Positions 1 to 8,878 of a stretch of 64,000 bases of DNA are shown here, in pieces; within the stretch, counting starts at the first letter, position 1; each line of letters opens with the position of its first letter. The notes beneath the pieces were generated by a model that was not told the DNA's origin, did no database searches, and worked only from the letters and a program-made list of their open reading frames with translations. The translations under genes were made by a program, and so were the position numbers. The DNA is from Streptomyces rapamycinicus NRRL 5491 (GTDB lineage: Bacteria > Actinomycetota > Actinomycetes > Streptomycetales > Streptomycetaceae), in assembly GCF_024298965.1 (NCBI RefSeq), contig NZ_CP085193.1:6014001-6078000 (forward strand). Direction: 5' to 3'.

Positions 1-443
1 TTTCCCGCCGCCCGGACGATCGCCGCGTGGAAGCAGCGGTCGGCGGCGGCGAAGGCGGCCAGGTCCCCGGCCGCGGCGTGCGCCCGCTGCTCCTCCAGCA
101 GCTCCTCGAGCCGGGCCAGCAGCCGCCCGCCGGCCGGGACGACCTTGGCGACCGCGTGCTGCTCCACCAGCAGCCGGGTCTCGACCACGTCGGCGATCTC
201 CTGGGAGGAGACCGGCAGCACCAGGGCGCCCTTCTTCGGATAGAGCTTGAGCAGCCCCTCGGCCTCCAGGCGCAGCAGCGCCTCCCGGACGGGGGTGCGG
301 GAGACCCCCACGGCGTCCGCGAGTTCGCCCTCGCTCAGCAGTGTGCCGCCCTCGTAGCGGCGGTCGAGGACGGCTTGTTTGACGTGGTGGTAGACGCGTT
401 CGGCGGCAGGGGGCGGCTTGGTGGCCGTATCGGCGGGACTCAT
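1..443 (-). CDS. GntR-family regulator, FadR/FCD type (3' end outside window)
   Basis: The visible 147 residues form an N-terminal winged helix (about residues 15-80, with SEGELADAVGVSRTPVREAL as recognition region) and the first helices of an FCD ligand-binding domain (VVETRLLVEQHAV onward). FCD regulators usually bind small organic acids and repress nearby metabolic genes. The ATG at 443 follows no strong ribosome site. The gene runs off the left edge, so its length is unknown. It lies downstream of, and in the same direction as, the first BKDH operon, but a terminator separates them. The ligand cannot be told from sequence. Confidence 0.85.
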   Translation of the reverse strand, partial: MSPADTATKPPPAAERVYHHVKQAVLDRRYEGGTLLSEGELADAVGVSRTPVREALLRLEAEGLLKLYPKKGALVLPVSSQEIADVVETRLLVEQHAVAKVVPAGGRLLARLEELLEEQRAHAAAGDLAAFAAADRCFHAAIVRAAG

Positions 444-482
444 GATGCGCACATCATAGATACAAGATGCATGCGCACTCAT
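444..482. promoter_or_regulatory. Candidate operator of the GntR gene
   Basis: ATGCGCAC occurs twice as a direct repeat (445-452 and 471-478), flanking an AT-richer stretch with ATCATAGATACAAGAT, which is unusual in this GC-rich sequence. It sits just upstream of the GntR start, so autoregulation is a reasonable inference. No binding data are implied. Confidence 0.35.
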
Positions 483-507
483 CCCCCGTCCGCGATGCGG
501 ACGGGGG
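483..507 (-). terminator. Hairpin terminator after bkdC1
   Basis: A perfect 11-bp inverted repeat (CCCCCGTCCGC / GCGGACGGGGG) with a 3-nt GAT loop lies about 75 bp beyond the stop codon of the first E2 gene. There is no U tract, as is common in Streptomyces. Confidence 0.7.
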
Positions 508-521
508 TGGTGCCTACGGCC

Positions 522-588
522 GCGTCACGCCGTGCGCCGCGTCACGCCAGGGTGCGCCGTGTCACGCCCGCGTGCGCCGCGTCACGCC
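522..588. repeat. Imperfect 20-bp tandem repeat overlapping the bkdC1 stop codon
   Basis: A GYGTCACGCC core recurs at 522, 539, 559 and 579, with a 20-bp period in the last three copies. The final copy includes the stop codon of the E2 gene at 582-584. No function is evident. Confidence 0.6.
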
Positions 589-2015
589 CACGTGATCAGG
601 CGCTTGGGGCGCTCCAGGACGGCCGCGACGTCCGCGAGCACCTTGGAGCCCAGCTCGCCGTCGACCAGCCGGTGGTCGAAGGAGAGCGCCAGCGTGGTCA
701 CCTGGCGCGGCTTGACCTCGCCCTTGTGGACCCACGGCTGGAGCTTGACCGCGCCGAAGGCGAGGATCGCGGACTCCCCGGGGTTGAGGATCGGGGTGCC
801 CGCGTCGATGCCGAAGACGCCGACGTTGGTGATGGTGACCGTGCCGCCGGACATCGCCGCCGGGGTGGTCTTGCCCTCACGGGCGGTGGCCACCAGCTCG
901 CCCAGGGCGGACGCCAGTTCGGGCAGGGTCTTGGCGTCGGCGTCCTTGATGTTGGGGACGATCAGCCCGCGCGGTGTCGCCGCCGCGATGCCCAGATTGA
1001 CGTAGTCCTTGTAGACGATCTCCTGGTTGTCCTCGTCCCAGGTGGCGTTGATGTCCGGGTTGCGCCGGATGGCCACCAGCAGGGCCTTGGCGACCAGCAG
1101 CAGCGGGTTGACCCGCAGCCCGGACAGCTCCGGGTCCTGCTTGAGGTCGGCCACGAGCTTCATCGTGCGGGTCACGTCGACCGTCACGAACTCGGTCACG
1201 TGCGGGGCGGTGAAGGCGCTGTGGACCATCGCCTGCGCGGTGGCCTTCCGTACGCCCTTCACGGGCACCCGGCGCTCCCGGCCCCCGACGGCCGTGACGG
1301 GCGCGGACGGGGCCGCCACGGGCGTCTCCCGGGCCGCCTGGACGGCCTCGGCGGCCGCGTGGACGTCCTCGCGGGTGATGATCCCGTCCGCCCCGCTCGG
1401 GGTGACCGTCTCCAGGTCGATGCCCAGATCCTTGGCCAGCTTGCGGACCGGCGGCTTGGCCAGCGGCCGGGCGGTCCGGCCGCTGCCGTTCAGCTCGGGC
1501 GCGGGCGCGGGCGCCGCCTCCGGGCGCGCGGGCGCGGGCTCCTGGGGCGCGGGCGCCCCGGCCGAGGGGGCGGGCGCGGCCCGCTGGAGGCCCTGCAGCG
1601 GCTTGCGCGGACGGCGCTTGGTGGAGGCGGGCGCCGCCCCGTAGCCGACCAGATTGGCCTGGCGGCCCTCCTTCTCCGCGGGCTCGGCCTCGGCGGCGGG
1701 CGTCTCGGCGGGCTTCCCGGCGGCGGGAGCGGCCTGGGGCGCCGCCTCCCCCGCTCCGGGGTCGGTGTCCACCGAGATGATCGGCGTGCCCACGTCCACG
1801 GTGGTGCCCTCGTCGAAGCGCAGCTCGTGCACCACACCGTCGAAGGGGATGGGCAGCTCGACGGCGGCCTTGGCGGTCTCGACCTCGCACACCACCTGCC
1901 CGTCGGTCACGGTGTCGCCCGGCGCCACGAACCACTTGAGGATCTCGGCCTCGGTCAGCCCCTCGCCCACATCGGGCATCTTGAACTCACGGAAGCGCTG
2001 TTCGACTGCGGTCAT
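582..2015 (-). CDS. bkdC1: Branched-chain 2-oxo acid dehydrogenase E2 (dihydrolipoamide acyltransferase), set 1
   Basis: This is the core acyltransferase of a 2-oxo acid dehydrogenase complex. It moves the acyl group from its lipoyl arm to CoA and so makes branched-chain acyl-CoA primers and catabolic intermediates. Seen: an N-terminal lipoyl domain (residues about 8-84, lipoyl lysine K49 in ETAKA), an Ala/Pro-rich hinge, a peripheral-subunit-binding domain near 185-223, and a catalytic domain ending in DHRLVDG with active-site His about 448. The ATG at 2015 is preferred over an in-frame GTG at 2021 because GAGGAG lies 9 nt before the ATG and only 3 nt before the GTG. It is the last gene of a three-gene operon, 22 nt after E1beta. 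Branched-chain rather than pyruvate specificity is inferred from the separate E1alpha/E1beta genes and a second similar operon. Confidence 0.9.
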   Translation of the reverse strand: MTAVEQRFREFKMPDVGEGLTEAEILKWFVAPGDTVTDGQVVCEVETAKAAVELPIPFDGVVHELRFDEGTTVDVGTPIISVDTDPGAGEAAPQAAPAAGKPAETPAAEAEPAEKEGRQANLVGYGAAPASTKRRPRKPLQGLQRAAPAPSAGAPAPQEPAPARPEAAPAPAPELNGSGRTARPLAKPPVRKLAKDLGIDLETVTPSGADGIITREDVHAAAEAVQAARETPVAAPSAPVTAVGGRERRVPVKGVRKATAQAMVHSAFTAPHVTEFVTVDVTRTMKLVADLKQDPELSGLRVNPLLLVAKALLVAIRRNPDINATWDEDNQEIVYKDYVNLGIAAATPRGLIVPNIKDADAKTLPELASALGELVATAREGKTTPAAMSGGTVTITNVGVFGIDAGTPILNPGESAILAFGAVKLQPWVHKGEVKPRQVTTLALSFDHRLVDGELGSKVLADVAAVLERPKRLITWA

Positions 2016-2037
2016 CGTCACGATCTCCTCAAGCCCT

Positions 2038-3018
<981 letters not shown>

Positions 3019-3019
3019 G

Positions 3020-4186
3020 TCAGATGCCTTCCTCAGCGGTGACGAACGAAGCCTGGTACTCGGCGAACTGCGCCCGCTCCTCGTCGACAAGGGCATGTCC
3101 GTCGGCGTAGATGTGCTCGAACATCGCCATGTCCTCGGGGTCGGGCATGGCCCGTACGGCGTCCCGAACCCGCTTGGCCAGCGCGTCGCTCTCCCGCTCG
3201 AGGTCGGCGAAGTACGCGTCGTCGGCCAGGCCCTCGCGGGTCAGCAGGGTGCGCAGCCGCAGGATCGGGTCCTTGGTCTCCCACAGCTCCCGCTCCTCGG
3301 GCGAGCGGTAGCGCGTGGGGTCGTCCGAGGTGGTGTGGGCGCCCATGCGATAGGTGAACGCCTCGATGAGCATCGGGCCCTGCCCGGTGCGCGCCCGCTC
3401 CAGCGCGGCCTTGGTGACGGCCAGACAGGCGAGCACGTCATTGCCGTCCACCCGCACCCCGGGGAAGCCGAAGCCCTGGGCGCGCTGGTAGAGCGGCACC
3501 CGGGTCTGCTTCTCGGTGGGCTCGGAGATGGCCCACTGGTTGTTCTGGCAGAAGAAGACGACCGGGGCGTTGTAGACCGCGGAGAAGGTGAACGATTCGG
3601 CGACATCGCCCTGGCTGGAGGCGCCGTCGCCGAAGTAGGCCAGGACCGCGGCGTCCGCGCCGTCCTTGGCCACGCCCATCGCGTAGCCGGTCGCGTGCAG
3701 CGTCTGCGAGCCGATGACGATGGTGTACAGGTGGAAGTTGTTGCTGTTCGGGTCCCAGCCGCCGTGGTTCACCCCACGGAACATCCCCAGCAGATTGGTC
3801 GGGTCGACGCCCCGGCACCACGCCACTCCGTGCTCGCGGTAGGTGGGGAAGACGTAGTCGGCGTCGTGCAGCGCCCGGCCGGAGCCGATCTGCGCCGCCT
3901 CCTGGCCGAGCAGCGAGGCCCACAGGCCCAGTTCGCCCTGGCGCTGCAGGGTGGTGGCCTCGGCGTCGAACCGCCGTGTCAGCACCATGTCCCGGTACAG
4001 ACCGCGCAGCTCCTCGGGGGTGGGGTCGATGGCGTACTCGGGGTGCTCGACACGCTCGCCCTCGGGGGTCAGCAGCTGTACGAGTTCGGTCTGGCCCGCA
4101 GGCTGCTTCTTGGTGTCCCGCGCTGTGGTGCTGCGCTTGGCTCCGCTGCGGCGCGGCTTGCGCGCGGCAGTGCTCTCCACGGTCAC
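3020..4186 (-). CDS. bkdA1: Branched-chain 2-oxo acid dehydrogenase E1 alpha subunit, set 1
   Basis: 388 residues. It binds thiamine diphosphate and Mg through the GDGASSQGD...NNQ motif and catalyses oxidative decarboxylation together with E1beta. The region RYRSPEE plus the preceding Ser/Thr cluster resembles the phosphorylation loop of this family. The GTG at 4186 is chosen because GGAGGAG lies 5-6 nt upstream. The first 30 residues are Lys/Arg/Ser-rich and likely disordered. It is the first gene of the bkdA1-B1-C1 operon and is divergent from an orphan response regulator across about 300 bp. Confidence 0.9.
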   Translation of the reverse strand: MTVESTAARKPRRSGAKRSTTARDTKKQPAGQTELVQLLTPEGERVEHPEYAIDPTPEELRGLYRDMVLTRRFDAEATTLQRQGELGLWASLLGQEAAQIGSGRALHDADYVFPTYREHGVAWCRGVDPTNLLGMFRGVNHGGWDPNSNNFHLYTIVIGSQTLHATGYAMGVAKDGADAAVLAYFGDGASSQGDVAESFTFSAVYNAPVVFFCQNNQWAISEPTEKQTRVPLYQRAQGFGFPGVRVDGNDVLACLAVTKAALERARTGQGPMLIEAFTYRMGAHTTSDDPTRYRSPEERELWETKDPILRLRTLLTREGLADDAYFADLERESDALAKRVRDAVRAMPDPEDMAMFEHIYADGHALVDEERAQFAEYQASFVTAEEGI

Positions 4187-4490
4187 GTGTGCTCCTCCGT
4201 CTGTCCGGCCTCCGGGATCCGCCGGCGGCCAGTTGCGGCTCGCCCGTTCCGCCACGGCGCACGGGGTGGGTGCGCCGGAGCATGACCGGGCGTGACAGGT
4301 TCCCGGCGGCTGGCCCTGCACAAGGCACGTTACCCAGTGCGTCGCATGTCTGCGAAACCCCACCTGACCTGCAATTTTGCTTGGATTTCCAAGTAAATCG
4401 CGTGAGTGGGGAAACTTCCACTGGTCACAGCCCCGCAGGCCGCCGGACAAGCGCACGGTATCCCGCTGGGCAACGACGCGGGAAGACTTC
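4187..4490. promoter_or_regulatory. Divergent control region between bkdA1 and the response regulator
   Basis: No gene is seen here. The centre is AT-richer than its surroundings. It contains two inverted repeats: CTTGGATTTCCAAG at 4380-4393 and AGTGGGGAAACTTCCACT at 4405-4422. They are 11 bp apart and close to the response-regulator start. They are candidate operators for either gene, possibly for the regulator itself. Confidence 0.45.
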
Positions 4491-5171
4491 GTGTGTGAGA
4501 CTGGATCCGTGCGCGAAGAAGGAAAAATAAGGATTTTCCTGGTCGACGACCATGAAGTCGTCCGACGCGGCGTACGAGACCTGCTCGCGGGCGAGCCGGA
4601 CATGGAGGTGGTCGGCGAGGCGGGCACCGCGGCCGACGCCCTGGCGCGCATCCCGGCCACCCGCCCGGACGTCGCCGTCCTGGACATCCGGCTGCCCGAC
4701 CGCAGCGGGGTCGAGGTCTGCCGGGAGATCCGCGCCCGTCACGAGAGCGTCCGCTGCATGATGCTCACCTCCTTCGCCGACGACGAGGCGCTCTTCGACG
4801 CCATCATCGCGGGCGCCTCCGGCTATGTCCTGAAGGACATCCGCGGCGGCGAACTGCTCGCCGCCGTCCGGGACGTGGCCGCGGGCCGGTCGCTGCTCGA
4901 CCCGGTGGCCACCGCCCGGGTGCTGGAACGGCTGCGCGGCCAGACGGCCGCCCAGCCGGACGACCAGCTCGCCGCCCTCACCGAGCAGGAGCGCCGGATA
5001 CTGCTGCTGATCGGGGAGGGGCTCACCAATCGGGGGATCGGCGAGCGGCTGCACCTCGCCGAGAAGACGATCAAGAACTACGTCTCCAGCCTGCTCTCCA
5101 AGCTGGGCATGGAGCGCCGCTCGCAGGCGGCGGCGTACGTCGCCCGGATGCAGGCGACGCAGAAGCGCTAG
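4491..5171 (+). CDS. Orphan NarL/LuxR-type response regulator
   Basis: About 226 residues. The receiver domain occupies residues 14-130, with acidic pair D19-D20, phosphoacceptor D65 in AVLDIRLPD, conserved Thr/Ser in MMLTSF, and Lys in YVLKD. A LuxR-type HTH fills the C-terminus ([21 protein letters not shown] ... [17 protein letters not shown]). No histidine kinase lies nearby. It therefore depends on a distant kinase, acetyl phosphate, or works unphosphorylated. The GTG at 4491 has a weak GGAAGA upstream; the GTG at 4509 is an alternative that would remove six residues. The divergent layout suggests it may regulate the bkd set 1 operon, which is an inference. Confidence 0.85.
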   Translation: MCETGSVREEGKIRIFLVDDHEVVRRGVRDLLAGEPDMEVVGEAGTAADALARIPATRPDVAVLDIRLPDRSGVEVCREIRARHESVRCMMLTSFADDEALFDAIIAGASGYVLKDIRGGELLAAVRDVAAGRSLLDPVATARVLERLRGQTAAQPDDQLAALTEQERRILLLIGEGLTNRGIGERLHLAEKTIKNYVSSLLSKLGMERRSQAAAYVARMQATQKR

Positions 5172-5913
5172 CGCCGGCGGGGCAGTGCTTCCGGGCCTCG
5201 CCGCCCCACGGGCAGAGGCGCGGCACAGCCCCGGAAGCGCTGCCCCCTGTCGGAGCGCGGCGCAGCCCCAGGTCCGGCGTCCGGGGCGAAGCCCCGCGTC
5301 CGGAGCCCGGGACAGGAGCCCCGCGTCCGAGGCCCAGGGCAGAACCCCGATCCGGGGCCTGGGGCAGAACCCCGATCCGGGGCCCGGGGCAGAACCCCGA
5401 TCCGGGGGCCCGGGACGGAGCCCCGATCCGGGGCCCGGGGCAGAACCCCGATCCGGGGGTCCGGGACGGAGCCCCGCGTCCGGAGCCCGGGACAGGAGCC
5501 CCGCGACCAGGGTCCGGGACGGAGCCCCGCGTCCGGAGCCCGGGACAGGAGCCCCGCGACCAGGGTCCGGGACGGAGCCCCGCGTCCGGAGCCCGGGACA
5601 GGAGCCCCGCGACCAGGGTCCGGGACGGAGCCCCGCGTCCGGAGCCCGGGACAGGAGCCCCGCGACCAGGGTCCGGGACGGAGCCCCGCGTCCGGAGCCC
5701 GGGACAGGAGCCCCGCGACCGGGGTCCGGGGCGGAGCCCCGATCCGGGGGCTGGGGCGGAGCCCCAGTTGTGGGAAGGGGCGGGGAGGGGAACAGCCCGC
5801 CGCAGGCGCCGAGACGCCCCGCCCCCGGCGCGGTCAACCCGCCGTGCCCCAGGGCGCCGTGCCCCGTCTCCGCGCGTGCTGGCGGCGATGTCCGGTGATC
5901 TAACATCTGGCAG
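5172..5913. repeat. Intergenic tandem-repeat block (53-bp unit and relatives)
   Basis: This 742-bp stretch holds no convincing gene. A 53-bp unit beginning CGCGTCCGGAGCCCGGGACA starts at 5475, 5528, 5581, 5634 and 5687; the first four copies are essentially identical and the fifth diverges at its end. The unit is itself two related halves of 27 and 26 bp. Looser 26-27 bp copies built on ACCCCGATCCGGGGCC run from about 5339 to 5470. Because 53 is not a multiple of three, reading frames crossing the block cycle through all phases and stay open only because stop codons are rare at this GC. That argues against coding. Confidence 0.85.
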
Positions 5914-6954
5914 GTGCCGCGCTCACATGTACGCTCCGCCGAGGCCGCTCCCGACGGGGAAACCCTGAGCGCCCTGCTCCGCCGCTATGACACCGCCGGT
6001 GAGGCCGTCTCCTGCGAACCGCTCACCCAGGGGCTGCTCAACCGGGGCTACCACCTCGCCACCACCCGCGGCCGGTTCTTCCTCAAACACCACCTCGACG
6101 GCGACCGCACCGCCATCGCCCGCCAGCACCGCGTCACCCAGCGGCTGGAGGCGCTCGGGGTGCCCGTCGCCCCGCCGGTCCCCGACGCCGACGGCCGTAC
6201 GGTCGCCGTCATCGGCGGCCGCTGCTACGCGTTACACCCCTGGATCGACGGGCGGCACCGCGACGGCGGTGAGCTGACCGCCCCGCAGTGCTGGCGGCTG
6301 GGCGGGCTGCTCGGGCTCGTCCACACCTGCCTGGAGCGCGTCATGCGGGCCCGTACGGGCGACCGCAGGCCGCCCGTGGAGGCCGCCGCCGACCCCGAGG
6401 ACACCTTCGCGGTCATCGACGAGCTGCTCACGCTGATCCGGGGGCGCCGGAACCGCGACACCTTCGACGAGCTCGCCGAACACCGGCTGGTCGAACGGCG
6501 GACACTGGTGGAGCGGCACGCCCACCGCCGCCCCGAGGCGGACGCCGTCCCCGTCGCCGGCTGGGTGCACGGCGACTTCCACCCGCTGAACCTGCTCTAC
6601 CGCGACACCGAACCGGCCGCCATCGTCGACTGGGACCGGCTCGGGGTGCAGCCGCGCGCCGAGGAGGCGGTCCGGGCCGCCGCGATCTTCTTCGTACGGC
6701 CCGACGGCACCCTGGAGCTCACCAAGGTGCGGTCCTACGCGCGGGCGTACCGCTCCGCGGCGGGAGCCGGGACCTCGGAGATGGCCGCGGCCGTGCACCG
6801 GGTGTGGTGGGAGCGGCTCAACGACTTCTGGATGCTGCGCTGGCGCTACCAGCGCGGGGACCGGCGCGCGGATCCGCAGTTCCCGGCGGCCGCCGCGCTG
6901 GTGGTGTGGTGGACCCGGGAGTACGACGCGGTCCGCGACGCCTTCTGCGGGTGA
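5914..6954 (+). CDS. APH-fold phosphotransferase family protein
   Basis: 346 residues with the aminoglycoside/choline/homoserine kinase fold. The Brenner-like catalytic segment is VHGDFHPLNLLY (about residue 222) and the metal-binding segment is AIVDWDRLG. An N-terminal lobe with RFFLKHH supplies the likely ATP-binding Lys. The family phosphorylates small molecules such as choline, homoserine, fructosamine or aminoglycosides. The substrate here cannot be assigned, and resistance should not be assumed. The GTG start lies after CTGGCAG. It stands alone between the repeat block and a convergent Ser/Thr kinase gene. Confidence 0.75.
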   Translation: MPRSHVRSAEAAPDGETLSALLRRYDTAGEAVSCEPLTQGLLNRGYHLATTRGRFFLKHHLDGDRTAIARQHRVTQRLEALGVPVAPPVPDADGRTVAVIGGRCYALHPWIDGRHRDGGELTAPQCWRLGGLLGLVHTCLERVMRARTGDRRPPVEAAADPEDTFAVIDELLTLIRGRRNRDTFDELAEHRLVERRTLVERHAHRRPEADAVPVAGWVHGDFHPLNLLYRDTEPAAIVDWDRLGVQPRAEEAVRAAAIFFVRPDGTLELTKVRSYARAYRSAAGAGTSEMAAAVHRVWWERLNDFWMLRWRYQRGDRRADPQFPAAAALVVWWTREYDAVRDAFCG

Positions 6955-6982
6955 CGGGGGCGCCGCGGGGCGCCCCCGGCCA

Positions 6983-8566
6983 TCAGGGTGTCCCGGCGCC
7001 GCCGTCCGTGGCGCCCGCCGTGCCACCGGTGGGCTCGGTGGTGCCCGGGTCGGTCTCCGGGTCCGTCGGCTGGGTGGGCTCCTCGCCGCCGCCCGGGGTG
7101 GTCTCCTCGCCGGTCGGCTCACCGGTGCCCGGGTCCGTCTCCGGGTCCGTGGGCTCGCCCGTGGGGTCGTCCTCGTACGTCGGCGTCGGGTTCGCGGTCG
7201 GGGTGTAGTCGCTGCCCGTGTCCCCGGAGGTGTTCCCGTCGTCGCTCGGGGCCGTCTCGTCGCCCGAGTCGTCGCTCGGCTCGTCGGTCGGCTTCTCCGT
7301 CTTCTCCTGGGTGACCGACGTCTGGTGCTTGCCCGGCTTCTTCCCGCCGTCCTTGTCGCCGGCGTTGAGGGCAAAGGCGACCCCCGCCGCGACCGCGATC
7401 ACCGCGAGCACCGCGATCAGCCAGACCCTGCCGCGGCCCTTACGGCGGCCGGAACCGCCGTGGTAGCCGCCGCCACCGCCATGGGGGCCGGTGACGATCG
7501 GCTGCTGGGAGGTCTCGCCGTGACCCGGGTGCGGCAGCGCGGTGGTGGCCCCGACGCCGGGCGTGCCCATGGCGGGGGTGGCGGCGCCCAGGTGCTGGGT
7601 GACCGGGCCGGTGTTCCACATGCCGGTGTGGCCGCCGGCCTCGTGGAGCATCTGGAGCGCGTACTGGACCAGTCCGCGCATCTCCTCGGCGCTCTGGAAC
7701 CGGTCGTCCGGGTCCTTGGCGAGGGAGCGCATGACCAGGCCGTCCAGCTCCGGCGGCACGGTGCCGGAGGTCTCCGACGGGGGCACCGGGGTGTCCTGGA
7801 CGTGCTGGTACACCACCGACAGCGGGGTCTCCCCGGTGAACGGCGGGCGCAGCGCCAGCAGCTCGTAGAGCAGACAGCCGGTGGCGTAGAGGTCGGAGCG
7901 GTGGTCCACGGCCTTGCCGAGGGCCTGCTCCGGCGAGAGGTACTGCGGTGTGCCCATGACCATGCCGGTCTGGGTCATCGTGGACTGCGCGCCGTGCAGG
8001 GCGCGGGCGATGCCGAAGTCCATGACCTTGACCGCACCGCTGTGGGTGATGATCACGTTGGCGGGCTTGATGTCACGGTGCACGATGCCGTGCTGATGGC
8101 TGTAGGCGAGCGCCTCCAGCACCCCGGAGACGATGATCAGCGCCTGGTCCGGCGGCGGGGCCTCGGCGTTGAGCAGCAGATCGCGGATGGTCCGGCCCTC
8201 GACCAGCTCCATGACGATGTACGGCACGGTGTTCTGGCCGACCGTGTCCTCGCCGGAGTCGTAGACCGCCACCACGGCGTGGTGGTTCAGCCCGGCCACG
8301 GACTGTGCCTCGCGGGTGAAGCGGGCCTTGGACACCGGGTCCTCGGCCAGGTCGGCGCGGAGCAGCTTCACCGCGACCGTACGGCCGAGCCGGAGGTCCT
8401 CGGCGGCGAACACCTCCGCCATACCGCCGCGGCCGAGTCGACTGGTAAGCCGATATCGACCATCGCCGACAAGTCCTCCGTTACCCCACACCTCGGGCGT
8501 ATCCGGCATACCGGACCCGCTGGCGTCAGGTTCGGAGGGCCCCTGGGCGCTCTGGGTCTGTGCCAT
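6983..8566 (-). CDS. Membrane Ser/Thr protein kinase with acidic Pro/Thr extracellular tail
   Basis: 527 residues. An Hanks-type kinase domain spans about 38-305: glycine loop LGRGGMAEVF, Lys in VAVKLL, HRDIKPANV, DFGIA, and activation segment with GTPQYLSPEQ. A Gly/His linker follows, then one membrane helix (VWLIAVLAVIAVAAGVAF). The roughly 130-residue outer tail is dominated by Thr, Pro, Glu and Asp (repeats like DPETDPGT) with no PASTA domain. It may sense the wall or simply act as a stalk. ATG 8566 follows GAGGACCG; an upstream in-frame extension lacks a ribosome site. It is divergent from another kinase, which suggests an ancient duplicate pair with different sensors. Confidence 0.9.
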   Translation of the reverse strand: MAQTQSAQGPSEPDASGSGMPDTPEVWGNGGLVGDGRYRLTSRLGRGGMAEVFAAEDLRLGRTVAVKLLRADLAEDPVSKARFTREAQSVAGLNHHAVVAVYDSGEDTVGQNTVPYIVMELVEGRTIRDLLLNAEAPPPDQALIIVSGVLEALAYSHQHGIVHRDIKPANVIITHSGAVKVMDFGIARALHGAQSTMTQTGMVMGTPQYLSPEQALGKAVDHRSDLYATGCLLYELLALRPPFTGETPLSVVYQHVQDTPVPPSETSGTVPPELDGLVMRSLAKDPDDRFQSAEEMRGLVQYALQMLHEAGGHTGMWNTGPVTQHLGAATPAMGTPGVGATTALPHPGHGETSQQPIVTGPHGGGGGYHGGSGRRKGRGRVWLIAVLAVIAVAAGVAFALNAGDKDGGKKPGKHQTSVTQEKTEKPTDEPSDDSGDETAPSDDGNTSGDTGSDYTPTANPTPTYEDDPTGEPTDPETDPGTGEPTGEETTPGGGEEPTQPTDPETDPGTTEPTGGTAGATDGGAGTP

Positions 8567-8878
8567 CGGTCCTCGCCGTCTCGTTCTCGGTGGGGGTCGG
8601 GTCGAGATCGCCCCGCCCACGGGCGGTACGGTTCCCGCTAGGCACGCTACAGCCTTCGCGCCGTGTATCGGTTGGTGATGGACCGGCCATCAAACCTGTT
8701 GACGGTGAAGCGATGCAAATCGCGTGACGGGTTCTTGCGCATCCGGTCACGGAACGGGCAACGCGGCTTGACGTGTCCGTGGCCTGGGGCAGACTTGGCC
8801 ACGATATCCAGAACATCAAGATCAATGCGTCGAAACGTGCGCGTCAGAGTAGTGAGTGCGCCTAGGGGGAAGTACGAA
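8567..8878. promoter_or_regulatory. Divergent promoter region between two kinase genes
   Basis: No gene is seen in these 312 bp. A possible promoter for the rightward kinase is TTGACG at 8768-8773, followed after 16 bp by CAGACT. Another TTGACG occurs at 8699-8704. The -10 matches are weak, so neither can be preferred from sequence alone. Confidence 0.3.

Noticed and set aside
4425..5906. Long open frames on both strands through the repeat block (up to 493 residues)
   Set aside because: The repeat period of 53 bp shifts frame each copy, the translation cycles through all three phases, and one frame is antisense to the response regulator.
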